A DNA stretch of 64,000 bases from Gilvimarinus gilvus (GCF_030518155.1 NZ_JAULRU010000823.1:211190-275189); one strand, 5' to 3'. Counted from the first letter of the stretch, positions 42,975 through 52,130 are shown. Numbers and translations are program-made. Notes: a model not told the origin generated them from the sequence alone.

Positions 42975-43805
42975 CTAAGGCAGCCACACGTCTGGCAAGC
43001 CAGATTTACGCCAAAGCGCAGCGAAATCCATAGCCAATGCGATGGTGACATGCACGGCCACACCGCCCCAGATAGAGCGCGAACGCAGTGCCAGTATCCC
43101 CAAAAAAAGCCCGAACAAAATAGCACCGGTGGCCTCGAGCCAGAGCTTAGGGAAATGGATCATCAGATAGGGCACACACATTACCCATATGGCATTGGCA
43201 CCGAGTGCCGGGCGCAGTGCATTAAGCATAAAACCGCGAAAGAAAAACTCGAGGAAGACAAACTGCGCAATGTATAGCAACTCCCACGCGATCAGATCCA
43301 ACCAACTTCGCGAGGCCTGACCGTAGAAGGGGTAGTGATGCACGAAATCTTGCCCCAAGCTCACTAAATAGACAAAAAATAGAATAGGCGTAACCAAGAG
43401 CAGGTAACCCAGCCAATGACTGTGGGTCTCACCCCAGCGCCACCCCATGTCCAGTACCCGCTCTTTAAGGATAAAACGAATCACCAGCGCCGGTAACAGT
43501 ACATAGCCCACTAGATGCACGCCACTCCACCAGGCATAGCCGGCCAGCTCTAAAAAGCCGTTAGCGCGCAACTCAGCAATAAAATCTTGCCCCTGAATCG
43601 CCCCAAACCATGTAAGCAGCGTCCGCAAGTTACTGGAATATTTGCCGTAATGTACCAACAGTAAACACACGCAGACACACGCCAGCACTGCCATTATTCG
43701 GCGTAAAGAGGCCCGGCGATCCAGGCTATAAGAGGGCGCCTCGGCGTCGATCGCATCGAGAATCGACAGAATGTGCGCGGGATTAAGGTGTGTCAGAGGC
43801 TTCAT
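42975..43805 (-). CDS. CPBP family membrane protease homologue
   Basis: About 276 residues with seven or eight hydrophobic helices. The CPBP (Abi/Rce1) core is visible: LEFFFRGFMLNAL, corresponding to the EExxxR motif with the first Glu replaced by Leu, and a YLMIHFPK segment with the second motif His. The loss of one Glu makes proteolytic activity uncertain. ATG at 43805 starts inside the end of the DUF482 gene (overlap 23 bp), so the two are co-transcribed. Family roles include prenyl-protein processing, bacteriocin immunity and membrane-protein cleavage; none can be assigned here. Confidence 0.82.
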   Translation of the reverse strand: MKPLTHLNPAHILSILDAIDAEAPSYSLDRRASLRRIMAVLACVCVCLLLVHYGKYSSNLRTLLTWFGAIQGQDFIAELRANGFLELAGYAWWSGVHLVGYVLLPALVIRFILKERVLDMGWRWGETHSHWLGYLLLVTPILFFVYLVSLGQDFVHHYPFYGQASRSWLDLIAWELLYIAQFVFLEFFFRGFMLNALRPALGANAIWVMCVPYLMIHFPKLWLEATGAILFGLFLGILALRSRSIWGGVAVHVTIALAMDFAALWRKSGLPDVWLP

Positions 43806-44937
43806 GTTTAAACGGTAGATGGTCTCGGGCATCGTTAAAATAGCTTTGCACCATAGCACTTTCGCGCTGCAAAAAGTCGTCGATCGCGGCTTGAAAGCGC
43901 ACATCCTGCAGCCAATGATGGGACACGGTTGTCACCGGCTCAAACCCCCGAGCCAATTTGTGCTCGCCCTGAGCACCGCCATCAAAGCGCTGCAAGCCCT
44001 GGCTTATCGCGTAGTCAATACCTTGGTAATAGCAGGTTTCAAAATGCAGAAAGTCGAACTCCTCAATACACCCCCAGTAACGACCGTAAAGGGTAGTGCT
44101 GTCCCGCAGCAGCAACGAGGCTGCAACTTGTCGGCCCTCTAAACGGGCAATAACCATTACACAATTTTGCGGCAAAGTTGTGCCCAATCGCTGAAAGAAT
44201 TCCGCGCCTAAATAGCCCGCATGACCGCTGCGTTTTAAGTAGGTGTGCTGATAGAGCGGGTAAAAAAATTGCCAGTGCTCGGGAGCAAGCTCGTTGCCGG
44301 CCACCACCTCAAAAGTAAACCCCTGTTCGAGTACCCGACGGCGCTCCTTGAGTACATTCTTGCGCTTGCGTGAGGAAAAGGTAGCGACAAAATCGCCAAA
44401 ATCGCGGTAGTTGCGATTGAACCAGTGAAACTGGGTACCCGTACGGCGCGCCAATCCGATCTCGCTCAGCGCGTCACTTTGTAACGCATTGGGAAACAAA
44501 CAATGCCAGCCCGATAGCCCACGTGTATCGCATTCCTCTTTGATCGCAGCCAAAGCAAATTTAAGCAAGTCTTGACGTTGCCAACCGCCTATTAATCGCG
44601 TACCCAAGCAGGGAGTAAACGGAATGGCCGATAACATTTTCGGGTAATAACTCAGACCGTGGTGTTGATAAGCATCGGCCCAGGCCCAGTCAAATACATA
44701 CTCGCCGTACGAATGTGTCTTGATAAACAACGGCACAATCAGCACACATACACCGGCCTCCTCAACCAAAAGGTGATAGGGCTGCCAGCCTGTTTGCGCC
44801 GTGGTCGCACCGGACAATTCGAGCGCTGCAAACCACTGGTGGCGACTAAACGGGTAGTCGCTAACCATCAGACGGTTCCAGTCATCCTGCGTGCACTGAT
44901 CAATCGAGGTAAGAAAACGGTGGGTTAGTTCAGCCAT
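43783..44937 (-). CDS. DUF482 (GNAT-like, peptidogalycan biosynthesis) protein
   Basis: A 384-residue cytoplasmic protein of the DUF482 family, a double-GNAT fold related to FemAB acyltransferases. The pattern FLTSIDQCTQDDWNRLM, YGEYVFDWAWADAYQHHGLSYYPKM, GWHCLFPNA, FHWFNRNYRDFGDFVATFSS, RKRKNVLKERR and FDGGAQGEHKLARGFEP is characteristic. Substrate is unknown; amino-acyl transfer is the family suggestion. It is followed by a CPBP gene with a 23-bp overlap. A 7-bp microsatellite lies 16 bp upstream of the start, and each unit on the mRNA (GGGGAAC) is purine-rich. Confidence 0.9.
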   Translation of the reverse strand: MAELTHRFLTSIDQCTQDDWNRLMVSDYPFSRHQWFAALELSGATTAQTGWQPYHLLVEEAGVCVLIVPLFIKTHSYGEYVFDWAWADAYQHHGLSYYPKMLSAIPFTPCLGTRLIGGWQRQDLLKFALAAIKEECDTRGLSGWHCLFPNALQSDALSEIGLARRTGTQFHWFNRNYRDFGDFVATFSSRKRKNVLKERRRVLEQGFTFEVVAGNELAPEHWQFFYPLYQHTYLKRSGHAGYLGAEFFQRLGTTLPQNCVMVIARLEGRQVAASLLLRDSTTLYGRYWGCIEEFDFLHFETCYYQGIDYAISQGLQRFDGGAQGEHKLARGFEPVTTVSHHWLQDVRFQAAIDDFLQRESAMVQSYFNDARDHLPFKHEASDTP

Positions 44938-44953
44938 GGGTTAATGATACACC

Positions 44954-45009
44954 GTTCCCGGTTCCCCGTTCCCCGTTCCCCGTTCCCCGTTCCCCGTTCC
45001 CCGTTCCCC
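44954..45009. repeat. Heptanucleotide microsatellite GTTCCCC x8
   Basis: Eight tandem 7-bp units (the first has G for the last C, then seven perfect copies), between the polysaccharide-lyase stop and the DUF482 start. It lies in the leader of the DUF482 gene on the minus strand, so slippage could change leader length and purine-rich tracts without changing any protein. Confidence 0.95.
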
Positions 45010-45017
45010 GTACATTA

Positions 45018-45758
45018 TCAATCACACGTCACCGGGCGATCCGGGTCAAAAGCCGCCAGCAACGTCTGAACATCAGTGGCCTGGCGGGCATTGTCGATCA
45101 ATATCGTTGCGGTGGAATCTTCGCGGGCGCGCAGAATGCCAATTTGAGTGAACATCGCATCGGTATCGTTCACCCGGGTTTGCAGGTATTGCTCCGATAT
45201 TTTCTCGCCGTCGTGCCAAATGGTCATATGCCCTTGGGTCGGGTCGCTGGAAAAGTGAATATGCATGGCGAGGTCGTGCCAAACCCCGGCACTGGCGCCC
45301 TCGGGTAAGCGCCAATAAACCTCATCGGCCCTCGAAGACTGGAAGCTCAGGGCCTCACCGTGAATATTAAAACGTACTTGTTGTTGCCAGGAATCACTGG
45401 ATTCCCAGTAGCCGAGCTCGTGCTTGGCGGAAGACAAAGGTTTGGGCAGGTAGTAACTCCATCCAAAGTAAACATCGGTGCCTTCGCGGGTATCCGCGGG
45501 TTTAAAATTCAGCTCGCTGCGATTGAGCGCTGCATTGCCGTGCCAGAGAAATTGTTCGTCGCCGCTAATGGTGATTTCTGCGGCGTAGCCACCCTGGTAA
45601 ACGCAATCGGACTGCACACTAATACCGGCGGGATTCGCCAGATAGTGCCACTGTGACAGGTCTTCGGTTTCAAAATCTCCCTGCCAGGGCTCTGCCCAAG
45701 TACTGGCAACCAGCGTACAGAACCCATAAATGACCAAACTCAGCATAGCCCGCCGCAT
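45018..45758 (-). CDS. Secreted polysaccharide lyase-like protein (PF14099 type)
   Basis: About 246 residues with a signal peptide (MRRAMLSLVIYGFCTLVASTWA). The mature part fits the heparin lyase I-like jelly roll: an opening GDFETEDLSQWHYLA, the NRSELNF strand, TDVYFGWSYYLPKPL, a WQQQVRFNIHGEALSF strand and GVWHDLAMHIHFSSDPTQG followed by the MTIWHDGEKI strand. Catalytic residues cannot be assigned with certainty. The true substrate could be any acidic polysaccharide. ATG at 45758 follows GAGG by 6 bp; the longer frame from 45845 is rejected. A microsatellite follows the stop. Confidence 0.85.
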   Translation of the reverse strand: MRRAMLSLVIYGFCTLVASTWAEPWQGDFETEDLSQWHYLANPAGISVQSDCVYQGGYAAEITISGDEQFLWHGNAALNRSELNFKPADTREGTDVYFGWSYYLPKPLSSAKHELGYWESSDSWQQQVRFNIHGEALSFQSSRADEVYWRLPEGASAGVWHDLAMHIHFSSDPTQGHMTIWHDGEKISEQYLQTRVNDTDAMFTQIGILRAREDSTATILIDNARQATDVQTLLAAFDPDRPVTCD

Positions 45759-46129
45759 ACTCCACCTCTTTTTTGTAATTGCTACTGGGGTGTCTTTTAT
45801 AACAAACCCAACAGGGTCGCGGCGAACAAATAGATAAAAGTACACTTTTTAACCACACTTTTCGAATGAGACTGTTACCTTAGCGCCCGAAACCGCACGG
45901 AGTTGCATACTTTTATCGCAAGAACACAAGAAGTGGGAATCAAAACTGCAAAAAAACTGTCACAATCGCTGCGTAGGCTGGCGCACTTATCTTCGCGCTT
46001 GGCACCTCTACCGGTAACCACATCGCAATTGGTTAATTGTTACAGTACAATCGGGCGGTTCAGGACCCGCATACTGCGGATAAACATGGACCCTGAATAG
46101 CTCAGCTCGGAACAACGAAAATTACAAAG
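45759..46129. other. Divergent promoter region of the lyase gene and the gsp operon
   Basis: About 370 bp without a credible gene. It lies between divergent transcripts and presumably holds both promoters. TACAAT at 46046-46051 is the best -10-like hexamer for gspC, but no good -35 hexamer stands at 17 bp. A short plus-strand frame (45903-46100) has no support. Confidence 0.5.
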
Positions 46130-47176
46130 ATGCAAAACTTTTCCCTACAAGATACTGGCGCTGCAAGTTCACATCGCTTCGGCAGCCTGGCACGACGCGC
46201 CGGTGCGGCATTGGGTAAAGTCCCACTGAAGCGCTGGCAAGCGCTGGTTATGTTGCTGATCGTGCTTTGGCTCGCCCACAGCCTTGCCCAGTTGTTTTGG
46301 GCGGTCATACCCTCACCCGACATTCCTCCGGCGCAAGTTGCTGTTAGCACGCTCACGAACACTGGAAGCGACGCCAAAGCCGACGCCGATATTACCCGGC
46401 TGCGCGAATTGACTGTCTTTGGCACTAGCGCTGAAGGTGAAGAAAGCGAAAATAACACAGTGCCAGCTCGGCCTCTGGAGCCACAGATTGAGGATCAGGC
46501 CGTAGATACCAAGTTGTCGCTCGTTCTTCAGGGAGTCATCAACTCCAGTGACAATCGCTCTGCCCGTGCCATTATTGCCGATTCCCGGAACCAGGAAATA
46601 TATGGCCCCGGTGATGAAATCAAAAATATGCGCGGGGTTAAAGTTGCCAAGGTATTAGATCTGCGCGTGATTTTGGACAACAAAGGTCAGTATGAATCAC
46701 TCTGGTTGTATAAAGAGGGCCCCGGTGGGCGCCAAATCGCCAAACGCTATGACGCGCCACCTGCGGCAAGTAACAGCCGCAGCTGGGAGGGTGATGACTC
46801 CGAATTTTTGGATGAAGGTGGCAATGCCCAAGAGCCCCAAACTGGCCCCATTGAGCGAGACATTCCCAAGGGCCCGCAAGAGAATGTGTCGGTCGAGCAA
46901 ATTGGTCAAAATCTCTCCGATGTGGTCGCCTTTAATATTCACAGAGACAGTAGCGGTCAAATCAAAGGTTATAAAGTGCGCCCCGGGCGCAACCCGGCAG
47001 CGTTTGACGCCGTTGGGCTAGAGTCTGGTGACGTTGTCACGGCAGTGAACGGTACACCGCTGGACAACCCCGGCCGTATCATGGAAATTTATCGCAATTT
47101 AGGTCAAGCCACATCCGCCAGCCTCGAAGTCGAGCGCAATGGTGACACAGTGACCATTGACGTTGAGCTGGAATAA
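46130..47176 (+). CDS. gspC: Type II secretion system protein GspC
   Basis: A 348-residue inner-membrane protein that links the inner-membrane platform to the secretin. One transmembrane helix (about 36-58, WQALVMLLIVLWLAHSLAQLF), then the homology region (about 110-190, TKLSLVLQGVINSSDNRSARAIIADSR and following) that binds GspD N0, and a C-terminal PDZ domain (about 265-345, GRNPAAFDAVGLESGDVVTAVNG). Its stop abuts the gspD leader. It is the first gene of the twelve-gene gspC-gspN operon. A 75-residue linker (about 200-270) is acidic and proline/glycine-rich. Confidence 0.96.
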   Translation: MQNFSLQDTGAASSHRFGSLARRAGAALGKVPLKRWQALVMLLIVLWLAHSLAQLFWAVIPSPDIPPAQVAVSTLTNTGSDAKADADITRLRELTVFGTSAEGEESENNTVPARPLEPQIEDQAVDTKLSLVLQGVINSSDNRSARAIIADSRNQEIYGPGDEIKNMRGVKVAKVLDLRVILDNKGQYESLWLYKEGPGGRQIAKRYDAPPAASNSRSWEGDDSEFLDEGGNAQEPQTGPIERDIPKGPQENVSVEQIGQNLSDVVAFNIHRDSSGQIKGYKVRPGRNPAAFDAVGLESGDVVTAVNGTPLDNPGRIMEIYRNLGQATSASLEVERNGDTVTIDVELE

Positions 47177-47188
47177 GTGAGGTTCGTA

Positions 47189-49192
47189 GTGAGAAGGTGC
47201 AGTAACCGCATTCAAGCCGCCCTATTGGTATTTGCTTTGGCCGTTGTGCCCCTGGCACACGCCGAGCAAACCTGGACGGTTAACTTTAAAGACTCAGATA
47301 TTCAGGAAGTCATCAAATTTATTGCCGAGGCTACCGACAAAACCATTATCATCGACCCCAAAGTGCGCGGTCAGGTTAAGGTTATTTCGGAAAAGCCGGT
47401 CAACAGTCAGGAGCTGTACGGGCTCTTTTTGTCTATTCTCGATGTCCACGGCTTTACCGCGGTAGAGAACGGCAATGCGGTGCGTATTGTTCCTAACCGC
47501 GATGCTCGCTCCCTGCCCATACCCAGCGCGAATAACGGCAGCAGCGACAGCGATGCCTACATGACTCAGGTTATTCAACTGGAAAACATCAGTGCCGCCA
47601 AACTCCTGCCGGTATTGCGCCCGCTGGTACCCCAGCACGGTCATATTTCAGCCTACGATCCCAGTAATGCCATTATCGTCACCGACACGCGCGGCAATAT
47701 TGATCGCTTGTTGGATGTGGTAAAACAAATCGATAAAGCCGCCGTTATCAGCACTGAATTAGTAGAGCTGCGCTACGCACAAGCGGAAGCCATTGTTAAG
47801 GTCATCCAGCAACTGGAGAAGCCCGATGCCCAACGCGGTAACGCCAGTTCCCCGGTTACCGTTGTGGCTGACGCGCGTATCAATGGCGTTCTGGTCAACG
47901 GCGACGACATGCAGCGCCAGCGCATTAAAGGCTTAATTCGCCGCCTCGACCGCCCGCAGATTACCAATTCCAACGTGCGCGTGATTTATCTCAAGTATGC
48001 CAAGGCCGAACAAGTGGCCGAAGTGCTCAATGGCGTGCTGCAAAACATGCAGAAAATCGAGCAATCCGAGGGCGCAGGCAATACCGGCTCGCGCTCGCAG
48101 ATCAAAGCCAGCGTGCAGCCCGACGAAGACACCAACGCCATCCTAATTACCGCCGATGGCGACACTTTGCAGTCACTGATGGTGCTGATCGAAAGCCTCG
48201 ACATCCGCCGCGCCCAGGTGCTGGTGGAAGCCATTATTGTTGAACTGGAAGACAACGCCAGCAAGGAAATTGGTATCGAGTGGATGTACCGCGACGACAA
48301 TGCCGGCTTTGGCAGCTCCAGCAACGGCGCTGACGGCACCCTGGGCTCCATCGCAGGCAGTGCCTTTGGCGATGATGACGCGGCCCTGGCCGGGCTCGCT
48401 GGCAGTTTATCTGGTATAGCAGGGCAGGTGTTCGGTATTGGCCGACTCGGTGAATCCACCGATATGCTGGCCGTTTTGAAATTACTCAAAGCCAATGGTT
48501 CGAGCAATATTTTATCAACACCGAGCCTGCTCACCACCGACAACCACGAGGCCGAAATCTCCGTCGGTCAGAACGTTCCCTTCGTCACCGGCTCCTACAC
48601 CAGCACTAGCGGTGGCGGTGGCAGCAACCCCACCAACCCCTTCAACACCGTCGAGCGCAAAGACGTGGGTATCCTGCTGAAAGTGACTCCTCACGTCAAT
48701 GACGGCGACACCGTGGTCATGGATATTGAACAGGAAATATCCAGTGTCGATAGCTCGAGCACCACGCCAGCATCGGGCATTATTACCAACCAGCGCAAAA
48801 TTAGCACCCAAGTCATGGCCGCCTCAGGCGAGGTCGTGGTGTTGGGTGGTTTGATCAAAGACGACGTGACCACTACCGAGCGTAAAGTGCCGATTTTGGG
48901 TGATATACCCGTACTGGGAAACCTATTTAAAAGCCAGACCAGCACCAAGCTGAAAACCAACCTGATGGTCTTTATTCGCGCCAGTGTCGTGCCCGATGAC
49001 GCCATGCTGCAGGGGGCTACCGCGGAGAAATATCGTCATATTCGCAACGAGCTGATCGATCGCCGGGATAACTCCAACTTGATGATCAACAACTCGGAAA
49101 TGCCCATGCTGCCCGAGTGGGAAGAACAGCTGCGCAAGGTCCAGCAGCGCTATGACGCCGAGCAGTCGGCAGCGCCCGAGGCGGGAGAGTAA
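47189..49192 (+). CDS. gspD: Type II secretion system secretin GspD
   Basis: Outer-membrane secretin of about 667 residues. A signal peptide (ending LAHA) is followed by N0 (WTVNFKDSDIQEVIKFIAEATDK), N1 to N3 domains, and the secretin core with VPFVTGSYTSTSGGGGSNPTNP and the C-terminal IASGEVVVLGG-like AASGEVVVLGGLIKDDVTTTERK. No pilotin-binding S-domain of Klebsiella type is obvious; the tail is acidic. GTG at 47189 is chosen because GAGG lies 6 bp upstream; a GTG at 47177, directly after the gspC stop, is an alternative. It forms the channel through which folded exoproteins leave. Confidence 0.97.
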   Translation: MRRCSNRIQAALLVFALAVVPLAHAEQTWTVNFKDSDIQEVIKFIAEATDKTIIIDPKVRGQVKVISEKPVNSQELYGLFLSILDVHGFTAVENGNAVRIVPNRDARSLPIPSANNGSSDSDAYMTQVIQLENISAAKLLPVLRPLVPQHGHISAYDPSNAIIVTDTRGNIDRLLDVVKQIDKAAVISTELVELRYAQAEAIVKVIQQLEKPDAQRGNASSPVTVVADARINGVLVNGDDMQRQRIKGLIRRLDRPQITNSNVRVIYLKYAKAEQVAEVLNGVLQNMQKIEQSEGAGNTGSRSQIKASVQPDEDTNAILITADGDTLQSLMVLIESLDIRRAQVLVEAIIVELEDNASKEIGIEWMYRDDNAGFGSSSNGADGTLGSIAGSAFGDDDAALAGLAGSLSGIAGQVFGIGRLGESTDMLAVLKLLKANGSSNILSTPSLLTTDNHEAEISVGQNVPFVTGSYTSTSGGGGSNPTNPFNTVERKDVGILLKVTPHVNDGDTVVMDIEQEISSVDSSSTTPASGIITNQRKISTQVMAASGEVVVLGGLIKDDVTTTERKVPILGDIPVLGNLFKSQTSTKLKTNLMVFIRASVVPDDAMLQGATAEKYRHIRNELIDRRDNSNLMINNSEMPMLPEWEEQLRKVQQRYDAEQSAAPEAGE

Positions 49193-49195
49193 GCC

Positions 49196-50749
49196 TTGAA
49201 CAGCGAAATCTCCGAACCCGCAGAACTGCCGGAAGGCTTTGACAGCGGCGACGCCGTCACGGACGAGGAACACCTGGCCGCCAGTGCCGGTGAGAGCCCA
49301 CGCTTGCCGTTTAGTTTTGCCTCGGACCACGGTGTTATGCTCGACCCGGAACAGCCGGGCCGGGTGCTGCACAAGCCCGGCTTAAAGCTAGACGTGCTGA
49401 CCGAGCTCGCCCGTTATTTTGACGGCGACATGGTGATTGAGGAGCTCGACAGCGAAACATTTCAGCAGCGTTTGACGCGCGAATACCAAAGCAGCGACGG
49501 CGCCGCTCAGCGCGCCGCCGAAGACTTGGGCGCGGAATTTGATTTATCCACCATGGCCGATGACTTGGCTGACCGCACCGACCTGTTGGCCGGTGACGAC
49601 GACGCGCCCATTATTCGCCTGATTAACGCAATTCTGTCTCAGGCCGTGCGCGAACAAGCTTCTGATATCCACCTTGAGCCCTTCGAAGACAGGGTCTCAG
49701 TGCGTTTTCGTATCGATGGCGTACTAAGCGAAGTCCTCTCGCCCAAGCCTGAGTTGGCGCCCGTACTGGTCTCGCGCCTAAAGGTGATGGCGCGCCTGGA
49801 TATCGCCGAAAAACGTTTGCCACAGGACGGCCGTATTACCGTGCGCCTGGCCGGTCACGCCGTTGACATTCGCGTCTCCACCATACCGTCGGCCCACGGT
49901 GAGCGCATTGTGTTGCGTCTGCTGGATCAGGCCGCCGGTCAGCTCAAACTTGAAGAACTGCAAATGCCGCCTGTGGTACAAGAGCGATTTGGCCACGCCC
50001 TGAAACGCCCGCACGGTATTATTCTGGTAACCGGCCCCACCGGCTCCGGTAAAACCACCACCTTGTACGCGGGCTTGAGCCACATTAATGCGCCCAGCCG
50101 CAATATCCTTACCATTGAAGACCCGATTGAATACCTGCTTGCCGGTATTGGTCAGACTCAGGTAAACGCCAAAGTCGATATGACCTTTGCCCGCGGCTTG
50201 CGCGCCATACTCAGGCAAGACCCGGACGTGGTGATGGTGGGGGAGATTCGCGACTCAGAAACCGCTGACATTGCCATTCAAGCCAGTTTGACCGGCCACC
50301 TGGTGCTGTCCACCCTGCACACCAACACCGCCATTGGCGCCATCATGCGTCTCAAAGATATGGGGGTAGAGCCCTTTCTGCTGGCCTCCAGTATCGAAGT
50401 GGTTATGGCGCAGCGCCTGGTACGCAAACTCTGTAAGGAGTGTAAAGTGCCCTACGAGCCGGTAGAGTCCGAGCGGCAGATGCTCAACTTACCCGAGGGT
50501 CAAACCGTATTCCGCGCAGGCGGCTGTAATAAGTGCAACCAAATGGGCTATAGGGGCCGTAAAGGTATTTACGAGCTGATCGAAATCAACGAGCACATGC
50601 GCCATCTGATTCACGAACAAGCCGGTGAGCAAGAGCTGATTGCCGAAGCCCGCAAACAGTCGGAATCCATCAGCGATGACGGCCGCCGTCACGTGGTAGA
50701 AGGCATCACCAGTCTAGAAGAAGTGCTGCGCGTTACCACCGCGAGCTAG
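49196..50749 (+). CDS. gspE: Type II secretion ATPase GspE
   Basis: The 517-residue cytoplasmic ATPase that powers pseudopilus assembly. Walker A is GPTGSGKTT (about 281-289), followed by an aspartate box (IEDPIEY), Walker B-like DPDVVMVGEIRDSETA and a His box (STLHTN). The four-cysteine zinc motif CKECK...CNKCN is at about 408-445. The first 90 residues are acidic and contain the domain that contacts GspL. Start is TTG at 49196, with GGGAG about 8 bp upstream, directly after gspD. Confidence 0.97.
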   Translation: MNSEISEPAELPEGFDSGDAVTDEEHLAASAGESPRLPFSFASDHGVMLDPEQPGRVLHKPGLKLDVLTELARYFDGDMVIEELDSETFQQRLTREYQSSDGAAQRAAEDLGAEFDLSTMADDLADRTDLLAGDDDAPIIRLINAILSQAVREQASDIHLEPFEDRVSVRFRIDGVLSEVLSPKPELAPVLVSRLKVMARLDIAEKRLPQDGRITVRLAGHAVDIRVSTIPSAHGERIVLRLLDQAAGQLKLEELQMPPVVQERFGHALKRPHGIILVTGPTGSGKTTTLYAGLSHINAPSRNILTIEDPIEYLLAGIGQTQVNAKVDMTFARGLRAILRQDPDVVMVGEIRDSETADIAIQASLTGHLVLSTLHTNTAIGAIMRLKDMGVEPFLLASSIEVVMAQRLVRKLCKECKVPYEPVESERQMLNLPEGQTVFRAGGCNKCNQMGYRGRKGIYELIEINEHMRHLIHEQAGEQELIAEARKQSESISDDGRRHVVEGITSLEEVLRVTTAS

Positions 50750-50763
50750 GGGCTGACGAAACC

Positions 50764-51996
50764 ATGGGCGCATACAGCTATCGGGCACTTAACCAATCCG
50801 GCAAAACCGTCAAGGGTATGCTTGAGGGTGACAGCGAGCGTCAGGTTCGCTCGCAACTGCGCGCCAAAAATCTCAAGCCGCTGGAAGTTACCGACGCCGG
50901 TACCCGTGCCCAAATTAAAACCGGCAACAGCAAAGGTTTCTCGCTGTTTGCCGGCACCCCCAGACTCAAGCCTCGCGATCTCAGTCTGGTCACCCGCCAG
51001 CTAGCATCGCTCATCAGCTCCGGACTGCCTTTGGATGAAGCCCTGCAGGCTACCGCCAAGCAGGCGCAAAAACAGAGCATCAAACAGGTCGTGTTGCAGA
51101 TACGTACCAAAGTACTGGAGGGCTTCTCTCTGGCGCAGGCGCTGTCGGAACATCCCCAGTCCTTCGATGACATGTACCGCGCCATGGTTCGCGCCGGCGA
51201 GAGCTCGGGCTACCTCGGTCCGGTGCTCGACCGGCTGGCCGAACACACACTCAACTCACAACAGCTGAAAGCGCGCCTCAAAACCGCCATGATTTATCCT
51301 GTGGTTTTGTTGGTCTTGAGCCTTGCGGTCATTATCGGACTTATGGCCTTCGTGGTACCGGATTTGGTGAAACTGTTTGCCCATTCCAGCCGCGAGTTGC
51401 CCTTTCTAACCCGCGCCCTAATCGGCACCAGTGACTTTATCGTCGGCTACGGTATTTGGGTGCTAGCCGCAGGGTTCGGCGCCATGTACGGCATCAAACG
51501 CCTGCTTAAAAATGAGCGGCGGCTGCGCCGCTGGCACCAAATTCAATTGCGATTACCGGTGATTGGCAATGTCGCCAACCAATCTAACTCGGCACGCTTT
51601 GCGGCTACATTGAGCCTACTGATGTCCAGTGGGGTGCCGCTATTGCAAGCCTTGCGTATCGCCGGGCAAGTGATGACCAATCGGGTACTGCAAGATGCCT
51701 GCGAACAAATTGCCAATCAGGTGCACGAAGGTACCGCGCTCAACCGCGCCCTGGAAAAGGCCGACTGTTTTCCGCCGCTGCTGGTGCAAATGGTCGCCAG
51801 TGGTGAAACCAACGGTACACTGCCCGCGCAGTTAGAACACGCCGCCCGCGACCAACAAAGGGAACTCGAGATGGTGCTGGCCGTCTCATTAGGTTTGATG
51901 GAACCGGCCACCATTGTGATTATGGGTGGCGCGGTGCTGGTCATCGTTTTAGCTATTTTGCAGCCGATTTTTGAAATGAATCAGATGGTGGGTTAG
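50764..51996 (+). CDS. gspF: Type II secretion platform protein GspF
   Basis: A 410-residue inner-membrane protein of the GspF/PilC family. Two copies of the GspF domain (about 70-195 and 270-400), the first with LVTRQLASLISSGLPLDEAL and the second with SARFAATLSLLMSSGVPLLQAL, and three transmembrane helices (about 170-195, 225-245, 375-400). It couples the GspE motor to the pseudopilus base. It is separated from gspG by about 135 bp containing a strong hairpin and a short repeat, the longest gap in the operon. Confidence 0.97.
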   Translation: MGAYSYRALNQSGKTVKGMLEGDSERQVRSQLRAKNLKPLEVTDAGTRAQIKTGNSKGFSLFAGTPRLKPRDLSLVTRQLASLISSGLPLDEALQATAKQAQKQSIKQVVLQIRTKVLEGFSLAQALSEHPQSFDDMYRAMVRAGESSGYLGPVLDRLAEHTLNSQQLKARLKTAMIYPVVLLVLSLAVIIGLMAFVVPDLVKLFAHSSRELPFLTRALIGTSDFIVGYGIWVLAAGFGAMYGIKRLLKNERRLRRWHQIQLRLPVIGNVANQSNSARFAATLSLLMSSGVPLLQALRIAGQVMTNRVLQDACEQIANQVHEGTALNRALEKADCFPPLLVQMVASGETNGTLPAQLEHAARDQQRELEMVLAVSLGLMEPATIVIMGGAVLVIVLAILQPIFEMNQMVG

Positions 51997-52017
51997 GGCA
52001 TTCACCCTAGGCCAGAT

Positions 52018-52053
52018 GTCTGAAGTCGGACGCCTTTGCGTCAGACTTCTGAC
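52018..52053. repeat. Hairpin between gspF and gspG
   Basis: A near-perfect stem: GTC-T-GAAGTC-G-GACGC / GCGTC-A-GACTTC-T-GAC around a CTTT loop, 14 paired positions with two mismatches. No T-run follows. It is likely an intercistronic stabilising or processing element that raises gspG levels, or a REP-like repeat. Confidence 0.7.
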
Positions 52054-52075
52054 CTCTGACCTCTGACATCAGACA
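52050..52075. repeat. Degenerate heptanucleotide repeat TGACCTC
   Basis: TGACCTC TGACCTC TGACATC and then AGAC, a 7-bp tandem repeat of about three copies directly beside the gspF-gspG hairpin. The stem's right arm shares its TGAC end with the first unit. Confidence 0.75.
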
Positions 52076-52130
52076 GTTATCAATTTTGCCAAGCCAAGCG
52101 CAAAGCAATAGACACAACGGAGTAACAACA

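Noticed and set aside
44954..45009. CRISPR-like array
   Set aside because: The 7-bp units are contiguous with no spacers, so it is a microsatellite.
45903..46100. 65-codon plus-strand frame upstream of gspC
   Set aside because: Basic, unstructured translation with no ribosome-binding site, in a promoter region.
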